From: UBA11889 sp002313255
GTDB taxonomy: Bacteria; Pseudomonadota; Gammaproteobacteria; Pseudomonadales; Azotimanducaceae
Assembly (NCBI GenBank): GCA_913045265.1
Contig: CAJWQX010000044.1
Coordinates: 1 to 24,385 of the forward strand
DNA length: 24,385 nucleotides
Direction: 5' to 3'
The notes below the pieces were generated by a model. The model was not told where the DNA came from, did no database searches, and worked only from the letters and a program-made list of their open reading frames with translations. Of the stretch, positions 23,975 through 24,385 are shown in pieces. How positions within the stretch are numbered: position 1 is the stretch's first letter; each line of letters starts with the position of its first letter. Both the position numbers and the translations under genes were made by a program.

Positions 23975-24032
23975 TGTGGCGGGAGCGGGCTAGCATGGAG
24001 ACGGGAGTTTGAATCAATTCCCGCCCGCCACA
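23975..24032. repeat. Inverted repeat in divergent region of CoA operon and crotonase gene
   Basis: TGTGGCGGG (23975-23983) and CCCGCCACA (24024-24032) are exact reverse complements. CGGG (23986-23989) and CCCG (24020-24023) extend the stem after a two-base bulge. Inside, GGGA (24003-24006) and TCCC (24019-24022) with TTG/CAA allow an alternative hairpin. It lies in the 282-base gap between DUF35 and crotonase starts. It could be a regulator site or a leader structure. Confidence 0.45.
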
Positions 24033-24122
24033 CAAAATAAATCGCTCTACGACGCTATGATCTACGGTGTCGCTGACCGACAGGACCGTATGCCTCTGAT
24101 CGATATTGCATGGAAGGATGTT

Positions 24123-24385
24123 ATGAACTACACCCGATTGAACACCACGATCAACAACGGCGTTGGCCACATCGAACTCGCCGCACCCGACGAATTTAAT
24201 CGAATGCCGCCCGCGTTTTGGAACGAGTTTCCGGCAGCGGTAATGGAAATGGATTCGAGTGGCACCGTCCGCGCGTTGGTGATTTCGGCGCAAGGCAAAC
24301 ACTTCTCCTCGGGCATGGATACGGCCGCTTTCACTACTCCCGCACCCCAACAATCCTTCGACGCAGGTCGACGAGGCGAGCGTGC
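24123..24385 (+). CDS. Enoyl-CoA hydratase/isomerase (crotonase) family, 3'-truncated by window edge
   Basis: The N-terminal 87 residues of a crotonase. MNYTRLNTTINNGVGHIEL matches the typical opening strand, VRALVISAQGKHFSSGMD (about 54-71) is the oxyanion-loop signature, and the DTAAF segment follows. The ATG at 24123 has GGAAGGA a few bases upstream; in-frame ATGs at 24090 and 24057 would add 11 or 22 residues, but homology begins at 24123. Crotonases hydrate or isomerise enoyl-CoA, which complements the divergent MaoC and thiolase. The catalytic Glu region lies beyond the window. Confidence 0.88.
   Translation, partial: MNYTRLNTTINNGVGHIELAAPDEFNRMPPAFWNEFPAAVMEMDSSGTVRALVISAQGKHFSSGMDTAAFTTPAPQQSFDAGRRGER

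Noticed and set aside
24057..24122. Longer crotonase N-terminus from ATG 24057 or 24090
   Set aside because: In frame, but homology and the closest SD support 24123. Kept as an alternative only.
1..24385. CRISPR arrays, tRNA/rRNA, insertion sequences, phage or toxin-antitoxin genes
   Set aside because: No regularly spaced repeats, transposase, integrase or RNA-gene signatures were seen on reading.

Overview
The window is a gene-dense bacterial chromosome segment carrying about 21 protein genes. No gene-free stretch exceeds 300 bases, and I saw no rRNA, tRNA, CRISPR array or insertion sequence. Base composition is moderately GC-rich, several starts are GTG, and many starts have readable Shine-Dalgarno (SD) sequences. 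The gene set points to an aerobic heterotroph that turns over organic acids, lipids and isoprenoids: two luciferase-like (F420/flavin) oxidoreductases, two Fe(II)/2-oxoglutarate oxygenases, CoA ligase, crotonase, MaoC, thiolase with its DUF35 partner, GMC oxidoreductase and a phosphotriesterase-like hydrolase. An OpdA of proteobacterial length, a SelO ending in a Cys-containing tail, and a long-form HisG beside a HisI without a fused HisE fit a proteobacterium or a related uncultured marine, soil or sponge-associated lineage. I cannot assign a taxon from sequence alone.

Layout. 1-592 holds the 3' part of a PhyH-type dioxygenase. It converges on a minus-strand block (4128 to 635): an oxalate-CoA-ligase-like enzyme, a ketopantoate-reductase-like protein overlapping it by 4 nt, then an LLM oxidoreductase. 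Divergent from the ligase are an HpcH/HpaI aldolase and a second LLM oxidoreductase (4311-6062). A phosphotriesterase-family hydrolase (7044 to 6088) faces a tightly coupled plus-strand operon (7290-10878): class C/EstB-like serine hydrolase, SelO AMPylase and TauD-like dioxygenase, each overlapping the next by one base.

10900-13885 (minus) contains gamma-glutamyltransferase, hisI and hisG, with hisI and hisG overlapping by 4 nt. A class I aminotransferase diverges from the GGT gene and converges on an M3 oligopeptidase (OpdA). Divergent from OpdA is a rhodanese-VOC fusion followed by a MATE transporter. Last comes a minus-strand CoA operon (23840 to 19551): DUF35, thiolase, MaoC hydratase, GMC oxidoreductase. 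A crotonase gene diverges from it and runs off the window end.

The most notable points are the hydrolase-SelO-dioxygenase operon, the rhodanese-VOC fusion upstream of a MATE exporter, and two convergent genes (MATE and GMC) whose conserved N-terminal coding extends upstream of any in-frame ATG, GTG or TTG. No clearly new defence or mobile system is visible. Most genes belong to known metabolic families in unusual local combinations.
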